This document shows, one piece after another, positions 1-8,615 of a DNA stretch of 64,000 bases (position 1 is the stretch's first letter; the number at the start of each line of letters is the position of its first letter). The notes beneath the pieces are model-generated. The model was not told where the DNA came from. It ran no database searches and worked only from the letters and a program-made list of their open reading frames with translations. This DNA comes from Brevibacterium album DSM 18261. Its GTDB lineage: Bacteria > Actinomycetota > Actinomycetes > Actinomycetales > Brevibacteriaceae. The DNA lies in assembly GCF_000426445.1 (NCBI RefSeq), contig NZ_AUFJ01000014.1, positions 159,380-223,379 on the forward strand. Direction: 5' to 3'. Position numbers and translations under genes: made by a program.

Positions 1-1
1 G

Positions 2-3000
2 GACCTGCTGGAGTGGCTGAGCAAGGGCTTCGTGTTCCTCGGCTACCGCGAGTACCGGCTCGTCGCCGACGGCGATGCCCGCAGCCTCGAGCCCGTCGAG
101 GGCTCGGCGCTCGGCATCTCTGCGCTGCGCGCCTCGACGATCTCCCCGCTCTCCGAGGCCGTCGCCCGGAAGGCCGAGGAGTCCCATGTGCTCGTGCTCA
201 CGGAGGCGAACTCGCGCTCCCGGGTCATGCGACGCGGCTACATGGACTACGTGGGCGTGAAGACCTTCGACGAGAACGGCGTGATCGTCGGCGAGCGCCG
301 GTTCGTGGGCCTGTGGACCAACCGCCTGTACTCCGCATCGGCCCTCGACGTGCCCGTCATCCGCGTGAAGGTCCGCGAGATCCTGCGCCGCTCCGGCCTG
401 GCCAAGGACACGCACGCCGGCGATGAGCTGCTGGGCGTGCTCGAGACCTACCCGCGCGATGACATGTTCTACGCCTCGACGGAGGAGATCTTCGCCACCG
501 TCATGGCCGTCATCGACCTGCAGGAGAAGCACGAGGCGCGCGTCTTCATCCGCCGCGACCCCTATGAGCGCTACGTCTCGGTCCTCGCCTACCTGCCGCG
601 CGACGACTACGACACCGCCGCGCGGCGCCGCGTGCAGCAGGTGCTCCGGGAGCACTACTCGGCCTCCGAGGTGGACTACGACGTGCTCCTGACGGACTCC
701 GCACTCGCGCGCCTGCACTTCACCGCGCGCGTGCCGCGCGATGAGCGCCTGCCGGAGACCGACGTCGCCGCCGTCGAAGCGCGCATCGTCGCGGCCCTGC
801 GCTCGTGGAATGCGGACCTGTGGGAGATCCTGGCCCCGGCGGCGGAGAAGAACCCCGCCTCCTCGGCGGAGCGGGTGCGCCGGTGGGCGCATGCCTTCTC
901 CCCGTCCTACAAGTCCTTCCACCGGCCGGAGCGGGCGGTGGAGGACATCGCCCTGCTGGAGCGGACGGGACCGGAGACCGGACCCGTCGTCGACGTCCGG
1001 TGGCGCGGGTCCGAGGAGGTGCTCCTCGTGCTCTACAGCACGGAGCAGGTGACGCTGACGCAGGCGCTGCCCTACCTCGCGAACCTGGGGGCGGAGGTCA
1101 TCGACGAGCGTCCCTTCGAGGTCCGGCCGGAGGGCTTCGAACCGCTGTGGATCTACGAGTTCGGCCTCGCCTTCAGCGCGCTCCCGGCCAATGAGGACCT
1201 GCTGCGGCTCAGCGACGGCTTCACCGCCGCCTGGGCGGGCCTGCGGGACACGGACGGGCTCGACCGCCTCCTGCTCTCGGGCCTCACCTGGCAGCAGCTG
1301 AGCCTCGTGCAGTCGTTCGCCAAGTACCTCCGCCAGGCGGGCTTCACGTATTCGGACGCCTCGATGGCCGAGGTCTTCACCGGTCATCCGGAGCTCACCC
1401 GGGACCTCGTGGAGGTCTTCGCGGTGAAGTTCGACCCGGACCGCGAGTTCGCCTCGCTCGCCGAGCGCTCCCGTGCGGCGGCCGCGGCCGCCGCCGAGTT
1501 CGAGGCCCGCCTCGCGGAGGTCTCCTCGATCGAGGCCGACCGGGTCCTGCGGTCCGCGCTCGAACTCATCGGCGCGGCGGTGCGCACGAACTTCTACCGG
1601 CCGGCCGACGGCTCGCTGCCGCCGGCCGTCGTCATCAAGCTCCGGTCTGCGGAGCTCGACTTCCTGCCCAAGCCGCGCCCGGCGCTCGAGGCCTGGGTGC
1701 ACTCCCCTCGGGTCGAGGGCGTCCACCTGCGCTTCGGCACCGTCGCCCGCGGAGGGCTGCGCTGGTCCGATCGCCGCGACGACTTCCGCACCGAGGTCCT
1801 CGGACTCGTGAAGGCGCAGATGGTGAAGAACGCGCTCATCGTGCCGACGGGCGCCAAGGGCGGATTCTTCCCCAAGCGGCTCCCGGACCCGGCGCTCGAC
1901 CGCGAGGGCTGGGCGGCCGAGGGCCAGGCGGCCTACGAGACCTTCATCTCCGCCCTGCTCGACATCTCGGACAACCTCGAGTACTCGCCGGAGCTCACGG
2001 AGACGGTGGTGGGGCCCGAGCGCGTCATCGCCCATGACGGCGACGACCACTACCTCGTCGTCGCCGCGGACAAGGGCACCGCGCGATTCTCCGATGTGGC
2101 CAACGGGATCGCGCTCGCACGAGGCTTCTGGCTGGGCGATGCCTTCGCCTCGGGCGGCTCCACCGGCTACGACCACAAGAAGATGGCGATCACCTCCCGC
2201 GGGGCCTGGAAGTCGGTGGAGCGGCACCTGCGCGAGCTGGGCGTCGATGCCGCGAACGACGACTTCACGGCTGTGGGCATCGGCGACATGAGCGGCGACG
2301 TGTTCGGCAACGGCATGCTCCGCAGCGAGCACATCCGCCTCGTCGCGGCCTTCGACCATCGGGACGTGTTCATCGATCCGGACCCGGACGCGGCGGTGGG
2401 CTTCGCGGAGCGGAAGCGGCTGTTCGAGCTGCCGCGCAGCTCCTGGCAGGACTACGACCGCAGCCTCATCTCCGCCGGCGGCGGCGTGTTCTCGCGGCGG
2501 GACAAGGCGCTTGAGATCTCTCCGGCCGCCGCCGAGGCGCTGGGCATGGACGCGGGCACGCACACCCCCGACGAGGTCATCTCCGCGATCCTGCGCGCGC
2601 CGGTGGACCTCCTCTACAACGGCGGCATCGGCACCTATGTCAAGGCGCGCGGGGAGACGCATGCGGAGGTCGGCGACCGCGCCAACGACGCCATCCGCGT
2701 GTGCGGCGCGGATCTCCGCGCCCGCGTGGTGGGCGAGGGCGGCAATCTGGGCGCCACCCAGCTGGGCCGCATCGAGGCCGCGCTGGCCGGTGTGCGGATC
2801 AACACCGATGCCGTCGACAACTCCGCGGGCGTGGACAGCTCCGACCACGAGGTCAACATCAAGCTGCTGCTGGCCGCGCTCATCCGCGCCGGCGAGTTCG
2901 CGGAGTCCGAGCGCGTCGAGGTCCTCGAGTCGATGACGGACGAGGTCGCCGAGCTCGTGCTCGCGAACAACTACAGCCAGAACCTCGCCCTCGGCGAGGC

Positions 3001-4180
3001 GCGGGACGGCTCGCTGCCCATGACGGAGACCCTGCTGCGGCTGACCCGCTACCTGGAGCGGGAGGCCGACCTCGACCGCGCCGTCGAGTTCCTGCCCACC
3101 GGCGACGAGCTGCACGAGCGGGTCGCAGGCGGGACGGGGCTGACCTCCCCCGAGCTCGCGGTGCTGCTCGCCTACGTGAAGATGGATGCGGCGGCCAAGA
3201 TGCTCGCCTCCTCCGTGCCGGACGAGCCGTGGATGGCCGGCCCCCTAGCCGACTACTTCCCGCCGAGCCTCGACGCCTATGCGGGCCACTTCGCCGAGCA
3301 CCCGCTGCGCCGGGAGATCGCGACGGCGAAGATCGTCAACGCCGTCGTGGACCGCGGCGGCCTCACCTACCTCTTCCGCCTGCAGGAGGAGACCGGCGCC
3401 TCGCTGCCGCACCTCGTGCGCGTCTTCACCGTCGTCACCCAGGTGTTCGAGCTCGACCGCCACGTGGATGCGATCTGCGCGCTCGACAACCGGGTGGCCG
3501 TGAGCGTGCAGAACCGACTGCTGGCCTCCTACATCCGTCTGCTCGACCGGGCCTCGCGGTGGTTCGTCCACCAGAGTCCGGAGGAGCTCGACGTCGATGC
3601 GGGGATCGAGTCCTACCACGGCGTCGTCTCCCGCCTGCGGACCCGGCTCACCGGCTTCCTGCTGGGCGAGGACCGGGCGGAGTACGAGCAGGAGAAGGCG
3701 GAGTACCTCGCGCTCGGCGTGCCGGAGGAGCTCGCGGCGCGCTCGGCGGGACTGCTCGACGAGTTCTCGCTGCTCGACATCGCCCAGACCGCCGCGCGCA
3801 CGGGCGAGGAGCCCGAGGAGGCCGCGCGCGTGTACTTCGCGGTCGCGGAGATGGTCTCGGGCGCCCGCCTGCTCGACCTCATCGGCGGGCTCGACCGCTC
3901 CAGCAGGTGGACCGCGCTCGCCCGCGGGGCGCTGCGCGACGACTTCTACCAGGCCGTCATGTCGATCACCACGGCGGTGCTCGAGGACACCGAGGCCGGC
4001 GGGGGATCCGCACGGGTCGAGACCTGGCGCGAGCACGCCTCGGCGGCGCTGGACAAGGTCCTGCGTATGATCAGGGAGCTGAACGAGCTCGACCACGTCG
4101 ACCAGGCGCCCCTGTCCGTCCTGCTGCGCCAGATGCGCGGGATCGTGCGGTCCGCGCAGTTCAGCCGGGAGGCCGAATGA
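2..4180 (+). CDS. gdh: NAD-specific glutamate dehydrogenase, large (180-kDa) class, 5' partial
   Basis: Catalyses NAD-dependent oxidative deamination of glutamate to 2-oxoglutarate in the cytoplasm. The reading frame is open from base 2 and its first residues (DLLEWLSKGFVFLGYREY) are internal to this family, so the true start lies upstream. About 1,392 residues are present and the family is usually near 1,600. The catalytic core is recognisable: GGLRWSDRRDDFRTEVLGL near residue 585, PTGAKGGF near 615 (substrate lysine region), GDMSGDVFGNGML near 760 and EGGNLGATQLGR near 910. The long N-terminal and C-terminal segments are the regulatory parts typical of this class. It ends in TGA at 4178-4180, 47 bp before pdtaS, and may be cotranscribed with it. 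Confidence 0.95.
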   Translation, partial: DLLEWLSKGFVFLGYREYRLVADGDARSLEPVEGSALGISALRASTISPLSEAVARKAEESHVLVLTEANSRSRVMRRGYMDYVGVKTFDENGVIVGERRFVGLWTNRLYSASALDVPVIRVKVREILRRSGLAKDTHAGDELLGVLETYPRDDMFYASTEEIFATVMAVIDLQEKHEARVFIRRDPYERYVSVLAYLPRDDYDTAARRRVQQVLREHYSASEVDYDVLLTDSALARLHFTARVPRDERLPETDVAAVEARIVAALRSWNADLWEILAPAAEKNPASSAERVRRWAHAFSPSYKSFHRPERAVEDIALLERTGPETGPVVDVRWRGSEEVLLVLYSTEQVTLTQALPYLANLGAEVIDERPFEVRPEGFEPLWIYEFGLAFSALPANEDLLRLSDGFTAAWAGLRDTDGLDRLLLSGLTWQQLSLVQSFAKYLRQAGFTYSDASMAEVFTGHPELTRDLVEVFAVKFDPDREFASLAERSRAAAAAAAEFEARLAEVSSIEADRVLRSALELIGAAVRTNFYRPADGSLPPAVVIKLRSAELDFLPKPRPALEAWVHSPRVEGVHLRFGTVARGGLRWSDRRDDFRTEVLGLVKAQMVKNALIVPTGAKGGFFPKRLPDPALDREGWAAEGQAAYETFISALLDISDNLEYSPELTETVVGPERVIAHDGDDHYLVVAADKGTARFSDVANGIALARGFWLGDAFASGGSTGYDHKKMAITSRGAWKSVERHLRELGVDAANDDFTAVGIGDMSGDVFGNGMLRSEHIRLVAAFDHRDVFIDPDPDAAVGFAERKRLFELPRSSWQDYDRSLISAGGGVFSRRDKALEISPAAAEALGMDAGTHTPDEVISAILRAPVDLLYNGGIGTYVKARGETHAEVGDRANDAIRVCGADLRARVVGEGGNLGATQLGRIEAALAGVRINTDAVDNSAGVDSSDHEVNIKLLLAALIRAGEFAESERVEVLESMTDEVAELVLANNYSQNLALGEARDGSLPMTETLLRLTRYLEREADLDRAVEFLPTGDELHERVAGGTGLTSPELAVLLAYVKMDAAAKMLASSVPDEPWMAGPLADYFPPSLDAYAGHFAEHPLRREIATAKIVNAVVDRGGLTYLFRLQEETGASLPHLVRVFTVVTQVFELDRHVDAICALDNRVAVSVQNRLLASYIRLLDRASRWFVHQSPEELDVDAGIESYHGVVSRLRTRLTGFLLGEDRAEYEQEKAEYLALGVPEELAARSAGLLDEFSLLDIAQTAARTGEEPEEAARVYFAVAEMVSGARLLDLIGGLDRSSRWTALARGALRDDFYQAVMSITTAVLEDTEAGGGSARVETWREHASAALDKVLRMIRELNELDHVDQAPLSVLLRQMRGIVRSAQFSREAE

Positions 4181-4227
4181 CGGTGCGGGCAGACGGTCCG
4201 CGCACGGCGGGAGTGTGAGGAGACGGA

Positions 4228-5808
4228 ATGAGCGTTCTGGGAAGCCTGCGGGAGACGGGGTTCGACGCGGAGGACCTCGACTGGCTGCACCTCCTGGTGG
4301 GCGACTGGCAGCTCATCGCGGACCTCTCGTTCGCGGACCTGGTGCTGTGGGTCGACCGGCGGAGCGAGCCGGACGCGGAGCCGGACTTCGTCGGGGCCGC
4401 GCACTGCCGGCCGACCACGGGCTCGACCGTCTTCCCGGTCGATGCGGTGGGCGAGCGGCCCACCCCGCGGCACAGGGCGCTGCTGCTGCGCGCGCACACC
4501 GAGGGCGCCACCGTCATCGCCGATGACGACGGCACGCAGTTCGCCCGCGCCGATGTGGTGCCCGTGACCCGCGCTGGTCGTGTCATCGCGGTCCTCACCC
4601 GGCACACGGACCCCTCCAAGCGCTCCGGCGTCTCCCGGCTCGAACGGAACTACCGGGCGTGCGCGGCCTCGCTGCTGGACATGGTGGGCGAGGGTTCGTT
4701 CCCGCACCCCGAGCTGCCCTCGCGCGCCAAGCGCGGCGAGCCCCGCGTGGGCGACGGGCTGCTGCTGCTCAACCGGGAGGGGCGGATCCGCTACGCCTCG
4801 CCCAACGGCGTCTCCGTGCTGTACCGGCTGGGCTCGGAGGGCGATATCGAGGGCCGCTACCTCGCAGACCTCGTCGATGAGCTCGTGGAGCAGCACGGGA
4901 CGGTCGACGAGTCGCTGCCCCTCGTGCTCACGGGGCGTGCGCCGTGGCGCTCGGAGATCGAGTCCGGCCGCGTGAACATCTCACTGCGGGCGATCCCGCT
5001 CATGCGCGAGGGCAACCGGACGGGTGCCGTCATCCTGGCCCGGGACGTCTCGGAGATCCGCCGGCGCGAACGCGAGCTGCTCAGCCGGGACGCGATGATC
5101 CGCGAGATGCACCACCGCGTGAAGAACAACCTGCAGACGGTCTCGGCCCTGCTGCGGCTCCAGGCGCGCAGGGTCTCCTCGACGGATGCGAAGGCGGCGA
5201 TCGAGGAGGCCATGCGGCGGGTCTCGGTCATCGCGGTGGTGCACGATGCGCTCAGCCAGTCGATGGACGAGTCCGTGGAGTTCGACGACCTCGTGGACCG
5301 CGGGCTGCGGCTCACCCCGGACCTCTCCTCGCCGCTCGTGGACCTCCAGCTCACCCGCAGCGGCAGCTTCGGGCCGATCAGCGCCGAGGACGCCTCGCCC
5401 CTGCTGCTGGCGGTCACCGAGCTCGTGACCAATGCGATCGAGCACGGCTTCCCCGTGGACGCGGAGAACCCGCAGCGGGTCTCCGGCGCCGTCGAGGTGA
5501 GGCCGGAGCGCACGGGTGAGAGGCTGCTCCTGCGCATCCTCGACGACGGTGTGGGTCTGGGCGAGGAGACAGAGGGCGAGGCCGCGGCCGCGGGAGTCGC
5601 GGCGGGCGGGGATTCGGCCGGCGGGAGCGCGGCGGGCAGCCGCGTGCTTCGGGCGCCCGCGGACCCGCCCGGCAATGGGCTCGGCACTCAGATCGTGCGG
5701 ACGCTCATCACCTCCGACCTCCGCGGCTCCATCGAGTGGCGTCAGCGGGAGACCGGGGGCACGGAGGTGACCATCGACGTGACGCTCACGCCCGTGAGCA
5801 CCGCCTGA
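4228..5808 (+). CDS. pdtaS: PdtaS-type sensor histidine kinase
   Basis: Soluble sensor kinase of the PdtaS (HisKA_2) family. In mycobacteria this kinase signals to PdtaR, an ANTAR RNA-binding response regulator. The 526 residues show a GAF-like N-terminal part (about 1-140), a PAS-like domain (about 170-285), the H-box MHHRVKNNLQTVSALL with candidate phospho-acceptor H295/H296, and a HATPase domain with an N-box (VTELVTNAIEHGF) near 395-410 and a GNGLGTQIV G-box near 485. A Gly/Ala-rich insertion separates the ATPase motifs at about residues 450-480. There is no transmembrane segment. A purine-rich GGAG lies just upstream of the ATG. The gene converges on whiB1, the same neighbour as in Mycobacterium tuberculosis (Rv3220c/Rv3219). 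No pdtaR is in the window. Confidence 0.88.
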   Translation: MSVLGSLRETGFDAEDLDWLHLLVGDWQLIADLSFADLVLWVDRRSEPDAEPDFVGAAHCRPTTGSTVFPVDAVGERPTPRHRALLLRAHTEGATVIADDDGTQFARADVVPVTRAGRVIAVLTRHTDPSKRSGVSRLERNYRACAASLLDMVGEGSFPHPELPSRAKRGEPRVGDGLLLLNREGRIRYASPNGVSVLYRLGSEGDIEGRYLADLVDELVEQHGTVDESLPLVLTGRAPWRSEIESGRVNISLRAIPLMREGNRTGAVILARDVSEIRRRERELLSRDAMIREMHHRVKNNLQTVSALLRLQARRVSSTDAKAAIEEAMRRVSVIAVVHDALSQSMDESVEFDDLVDRGLRLTPDLSSPLVDLQLTRSGSFGPISAEDASPLLLAVTELVTNAIEHGFPVDAENPQRVSGAVEVRPERTGERLLLRILDDGVGLGEETEGEAAAAGVAAGGDSAGGSAAGSRVLRAPADPPGNGLGTQIVRTLITSDLRGSIEWRQRETGGTEVTIDVTLTPVSTA

Positions 5809-5829
5809 CACTCCCACTACCGCAACCCG

Positions 5830-5888
5830 CCGAGTGAGCGGTTCCTGTCCGATCGGAGGTCTGAATCCGGCAGGGACCGCTCACTCGG
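5830..5888. repeat. Long imperfect inverted repeat after pdtaS
   Basis: Arms at 5830-5847 and 5871-5888 pair over 17-18 bp with one bulge (CCGAGTGAGCGGT pairs with ACCGCTCACTCGG). The 23-nt loop contains the palindrome TCCGATCGGA. It starts 21 bp after the pdtaS stop. It could be a terminator without a T-tract or a member of an intergenic palindromic repeat family; no second copy was seen in this window. Confidence 0.6.
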
Positions 5889-5913
5889 CACGAGGGGAGG
5901 GACAGGTGACAGG

Positions 5914-5947
5914 CAGGAGGGCCCGTCCGGGTGGACGGGCCCTCCTG
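5914..5947. terminator. Bidirectional terminator between pdtaS and whiB1
   Basis: Perfect 15-bp stem (CAGGAGGGCCCGTCC pairs with GGACGGGCCCTCCTG) around a 4-nt loop. It lies between the convergent pdtaS and whiB1 genes, 37 bp past the whiB1 stop. As is common in high-GC actinomycetes there is no long T-tract. Confidence 0.75.
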
Positions 5948-5983
5948 GGGCTGTGCGATGTGCGGCGGGGAAGCGGGCGGCGC

Positions 5984-6232
5984 TCAGCCGGCCCGGCGGG
6001 CGCGGGCGGCGCGGCGCTTGAGCGCACGGCGCTCGTCCTCGCTCATCCCGCCCCACACGCCGGCGTCCTGGCCGCTCTCGAGCGCCCACTGGAGGCAGGT
6101 CTCGACGACCTCGCACCGGCGGCAGACCTTCTTGGCCTCCTCGATCTGGAGCAGGGCGGGGCCGGTGTTGCCGATGGGGAAGAACAGTTCGGGATCCTCA
6201 TTGAGACACGCTGCGTTGTGGCGCCAGTCCAT
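5984..6232 (-). CDS. whiB1: WhiB1-type iron-sulfur transcription factor
   Basis: Small (82 aa) WhiB-family regulator that binds a [4Fe-4S] cluster and partners with the primary sigma factor. The four cluster cysteines are C9, C37, C40 and C46 (C-x27-C-x2-C-x5-C), followed by the GVWGG turn at 58-62 and a basic C-terminal DNA-binding tail (RRALKRRAARARR). Length and the opening MDWRHNAACL match WhiB1 rather than other WhiB classes, and the pdtaS neighbour supports this. A GAGAGGA ribosome-binding site precedes the ATG. A plausible -10 (TAGACT on the minus strand) lies at 6305-6310, giving a leader of about 70 nt. WhiB1 is nitric-oxide responsive and essential in mycobacteria; a similar role here is inferred. 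Confidence 0.93.
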   Translation of the reverse strand: MDWRHNAACLNEDPELFFPIGNTGPALLQIEEAKKVCRRCEVVETCLQWALESGQDAGVWGGMSEDERRALKRRAARARRAG

Positions 6233-6420
6233 GGATTCCTCTCAGGGAGTAGGGGAGCCGCTCGTCCCCTGCGCGCGGCAGGGCACTGGGTGCCGACGGC
6301 GCGGAGTCTACGAGCGGTAGAAACGGTGTGCACCCAGGATCACACGCAGGCCAGAACAGGACAAGATGTTCGGCGTGTGAAGTTTCTGACAGGAATGACG
6401 GTGTGATTGCATGTATCGGT

Positions 6421-7029
6421 ATGAGCCAGAACACGCCCGCGGACCCCTCTGCGCACCCCTCCGCCCTGTCCGCCCCCGCCCCCGTCCGGCCGGGGCGCCT
6501 CGCTGACGTCCGCCTCATCGAGGTCGACGGGAGGGCCCCGCAGATCCACGAGACGGCCTTCATCGCGCCGGGTGCGACGCTCATCGGCGATGTGCGCGTG
6601 GGCGCTCGCTCGGCTGTCTACTACGGCTGCGTGCTGCGCGCGGAGCGGGCGCGGATCACCATCGGGGAGGACACCAACGTCCAGGACAACACCGTCATGC
6701 ACTGCGATCCGGGCTTCGACGTGACGGTGGGCGATCGCGTCTCGATCGGCCATGCGGCGATGATCCACGGCTGCACGATCGCCAGCGACTGCCTCATCGG
6801 CATGAAGGCAACTGTGCTCAACGGCGCCGTGGTGGGCTCGCACACCCTCGTGGCCGCGAGCGCGCTGATCCTCGAGGGGGCTGAGATCCCGGAGCGCTCG
6901 CTCGCGGCCGGGGTGCCCGGCAAGGTGCGCCGGGAGCTCGACGAGGAGGGGATCGCCCACATCGACCGCAACTGGCGCAGCTACCGGGAGATCGCACAGA
7001 TCCACACGGAGCGCGCCGTCATCCTGTGA
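6421..7029 (+). CDS. Gamma-class carbonic anhydrase family protein
   Basis: Left-handed beta-helix (hexapeptide repeat) protein of the gamma carbonic anhydrase/YrdA group, 202 aa from the ATG at 6421. Metal-ligand histidines sit at H94 (MHCDPGF), H111 and H116 (GHAAMIHG). The H-x4-H spacing matches the zinc or iron site of Cam-type enzymes. It probably hydrates CO2, though many members of this group have weak or unproven activity. The frame is open upstream to 6328, but the segment before 6421 has no family similarity, so the internal ATG is preferred. It stands alone between divergent whiB1 and lpdA. Confidence 0.85.
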   Translation: MSQNTPADPSAHPSALSAPAPVRPGRLADVRLIEVDGRAPQIHETAFIAPGATLIGDVRVGARSAVYYGCVLRAERARITIGEDTNVQDNTVMHCDPGFDVTVGDRVSIGHAAMIHGCTIASDCLIGMKATVLNGAVVGSHTLVAASALILEGAEIPERSLAAGVPGKVRRELDEEGIAHIDRNWRSYREIAQIHTERAVIL

Positions 7030-7042
7030 GACCGGCCGCTCT

Positions 7043-7073
7043 CCGGCGCGGAGGCGCGCTGCACCTCCGCCGG
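7043..7073. terminator. Possible hairpin terminator after gamma carbonic anhydrase
   Basis: CGGAGG pairs with CCTCCG around a 9-nt loop, extended by CCGG/CCGG past a small internal bulge. It starts 14 bp after the stop codon at 7029. The hairpin is moderately strong and has no T-tract. Confidence 0.4.
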
Positions 7074-7121
7074 CGCGGTCCTGAGCCTCCCGGTGCTGTC
7101 CTGCGCGTCTCCGCGCTCTGA

Positions 7122-7127
7122 CACAAT
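7122..7127 (+). promoter_or_regulatory. -10 box of a leaderless lpdA promoter
   Basis: CACAAT ends 6 nt before the GTG start at 7134 and there is no Shine-Dalgarno sequence. The transcript is expected to begin at or next to the start codon. Confidence 0.55.
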
Positions 7128-7133
7128 GGCCGG

Positions 7134-8558
7134 GTGAAGAATGTACTGGATCGCTCGCAGAACCGTGTCGTCATCATCGGCGCCGGCCCGGGAGGCTACG
7201 AGGCGGCGCTCATCGGCGCCCAGCTGGGCGCCGATGTCATGCTCATCGAACGCGACCGCTGCGGCGGCTCCGCCGTGCTCACGGACGTGGTCCCCTCGAA
7301 GTCGCTCATCGCGACGGCCGAGGTGATGGGCCAGTCCAACCGCGGCCGGGACTTCGGCCTGCGCCCGGAGGGCCCGGACAGCGGCACGGGGGCCGTCGCC
7401 GCGGACCTCTCCGCCATCAACACCCGCATCCTGGGGCTGGCCGACGCGCAGGCGACGGACGTGCGCGACGGCCTCGTGCGCGCCGGCGTGAAGATCATCG
7501 GCGGCACCGCGCGCATCGCCGGGCGGGGCCGCGTGGCCGTCGCGGAGCACTCCGGCTCGGAGTACGAGCTGGACGCGGACACGATCCTCGTGTCCGTGGG
7601 CGCCCATCCGCGTGAGCTGCCCTCGGCGGTGCCGGACGGGGAGCGGATCCTCACCTGGACGCAGCTCTACGGCCTGGAGGAGATGCCTGAGCACCTCGTC
7701 GTGGTGGGCTCCGGTGTGACGGGTGCCGAGTTCGCCTCGGCATACAACGAGCTGGGCTGCCGCGTCACCCTCGTGTCCTCCCGGGACCGCGTGCTGCCCG
7801 GTGAGGACGAGGACGCCGCGGAGGTGCTGGAGAACGTCTTCCGCTCCCGCGGCATGAACGTGCTCTCGCGTTCGCGGGCGGAGTCCGTGGTGCGCGACGA
7901 GGAGACGGGCGGGGTCGTCGTCACCCTGGCCGACGGGCGCATCGTCAAGGCCAGCCACTGCCTCATGGCGGTGGGCTCGGTGCCCAACACGGAGGACGTG
8001 GGGCTCGAGGCCGCGGGCGTCCGGGTGGAGGACAGCGGCCACATCCAGGTCGACGGCGTCTCGCGCACCTCCGTGCCGGGCATCTACGCCGCCGGCGACT
8101 GCACCAACGTCATGCCGCTGGCCTCCGTCGCCGCGATGCAGGGACGGATCGCGATGTTCCACGCCCTCGGCGATGCCGTCTTCCCGCTGCGGCTGCGCAA
8201 TGTCGCCTCGAACGTGTTCACGCAGCCCGAGATCGCGACGGTGGGCTTCACGCAGTCCGACTACCGCAACGACGCCTACGGGATCGAGACCGTCACCCAG
8301 CCGCTGCAGACGAATGCGCGGGCCAAGATGCTCGGCATCGAGGAGGGGTTCGTGAAGATCTTCGCCCGGCGCGGCTCCGGCTCCGTGCTGGGCGGCGTCG
8401 TGGTGGGGCCGCGGGCCAGCGACCTCATCCTGCCGATCACGATGGCGGTGGAGAACCGGCTCACGGTCGACCAGCTGGCCAGCAGCTTCGTAGTCTACCC
8501 CTCGCTCTCCGGCTCCGTGACGGAGGCCGCGCGGAAGCTGCACCACCACCAGGCCTGA
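7134..8558 (+). CDS. lpdA: LpdA-type flavoprotein (NAD(P)H:quinone reductase) without the active-site disulfide
   Basis: 474-aa FAD/NAD(P)-binding oxidoreductase of the pyridine nucleotide-disulfide family. The FAD motif GAGPGG is at 16-21, an NAD(P)-binding GSGVTGAEFAS near 190, and the YAAGDCTNVMPLA FAD site near 320. The dimerisation domain follows. Where true dihydrolipoamide dehydrogenases have GGTCLNVGCIPSK, this protein reads GGSAVLTDVVPSK, so both redox cysteines are gone (Ala and Val). This matches mycobacterial LpdA (Rv3303c), which reduces quinones rather than lipoamide. A role in redox or quinone reduction is inferred by family. The start is GTG behind a leaderless-type -10. Confidence 0.88.
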   Translation: MKNVLDRSQNRVVIIGAGPGGYEAALIGAQLGADVMLIERDRCGGSAVLTDVVPSKSLIATAEVMGQSNRGRDFGLRPEGPDSGTGAVAADLSAINTRILGLADAQATDVRDGLVRAGVKIIGGTARIAGRGRVAVAEHSGSEYELDADTILVSVGAHPRELPSAVPDGERILTWTQLYGLEEMPEHLVVVGSGVTGAEFASAYNELGCRVTLVSSRDRVLPGEDEDAAEVLENVFRSRGMNVLSRSRAESVVRDEETGGVVVTLADGRIVKASHCLMAVGSVPNTEDVGLEAAGVRVEDSGHIQVDGVSRTSVPGIYAAGDCTNVMPLASVAAMQGRIAMFHALGDAVFPLRLRNVASNVFTQPEIATVGFTQSDYRNDAYGIETVTQPLQTNARAKMLGIEEGFVKIFARRGSGSVLGGVVVGPRASDLILPITMAVENRLTVDQLASSFVVYPSLSGSVTEAARKLHHHQA

Positions 8559-8615
8559 GGTCGGGCGTCCGGCCGCCCGGAGCTCGGCGTCCGGTGCGCG
8601 GGCTCCTCTGCCGGT

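Noticed and set aside
3245..4096. 283-codon minus-strand frame opposite gdh
   Set aside because: Antisense shadow with no recognisable motif.
2701..4218. 505-codon open frame inside gdh
   Set aside because: Arg/Gly/Ala-rich composition typical of an alternative frame in high-GC DNA; fully within the conserved dehydrogenase frame.
6328..6420. N-terminal extension of the gamma carbonic anhydrase
   Set aside because: Cys/Arg-rich and unlike the family; lies in the shared promoter region with whiB1.
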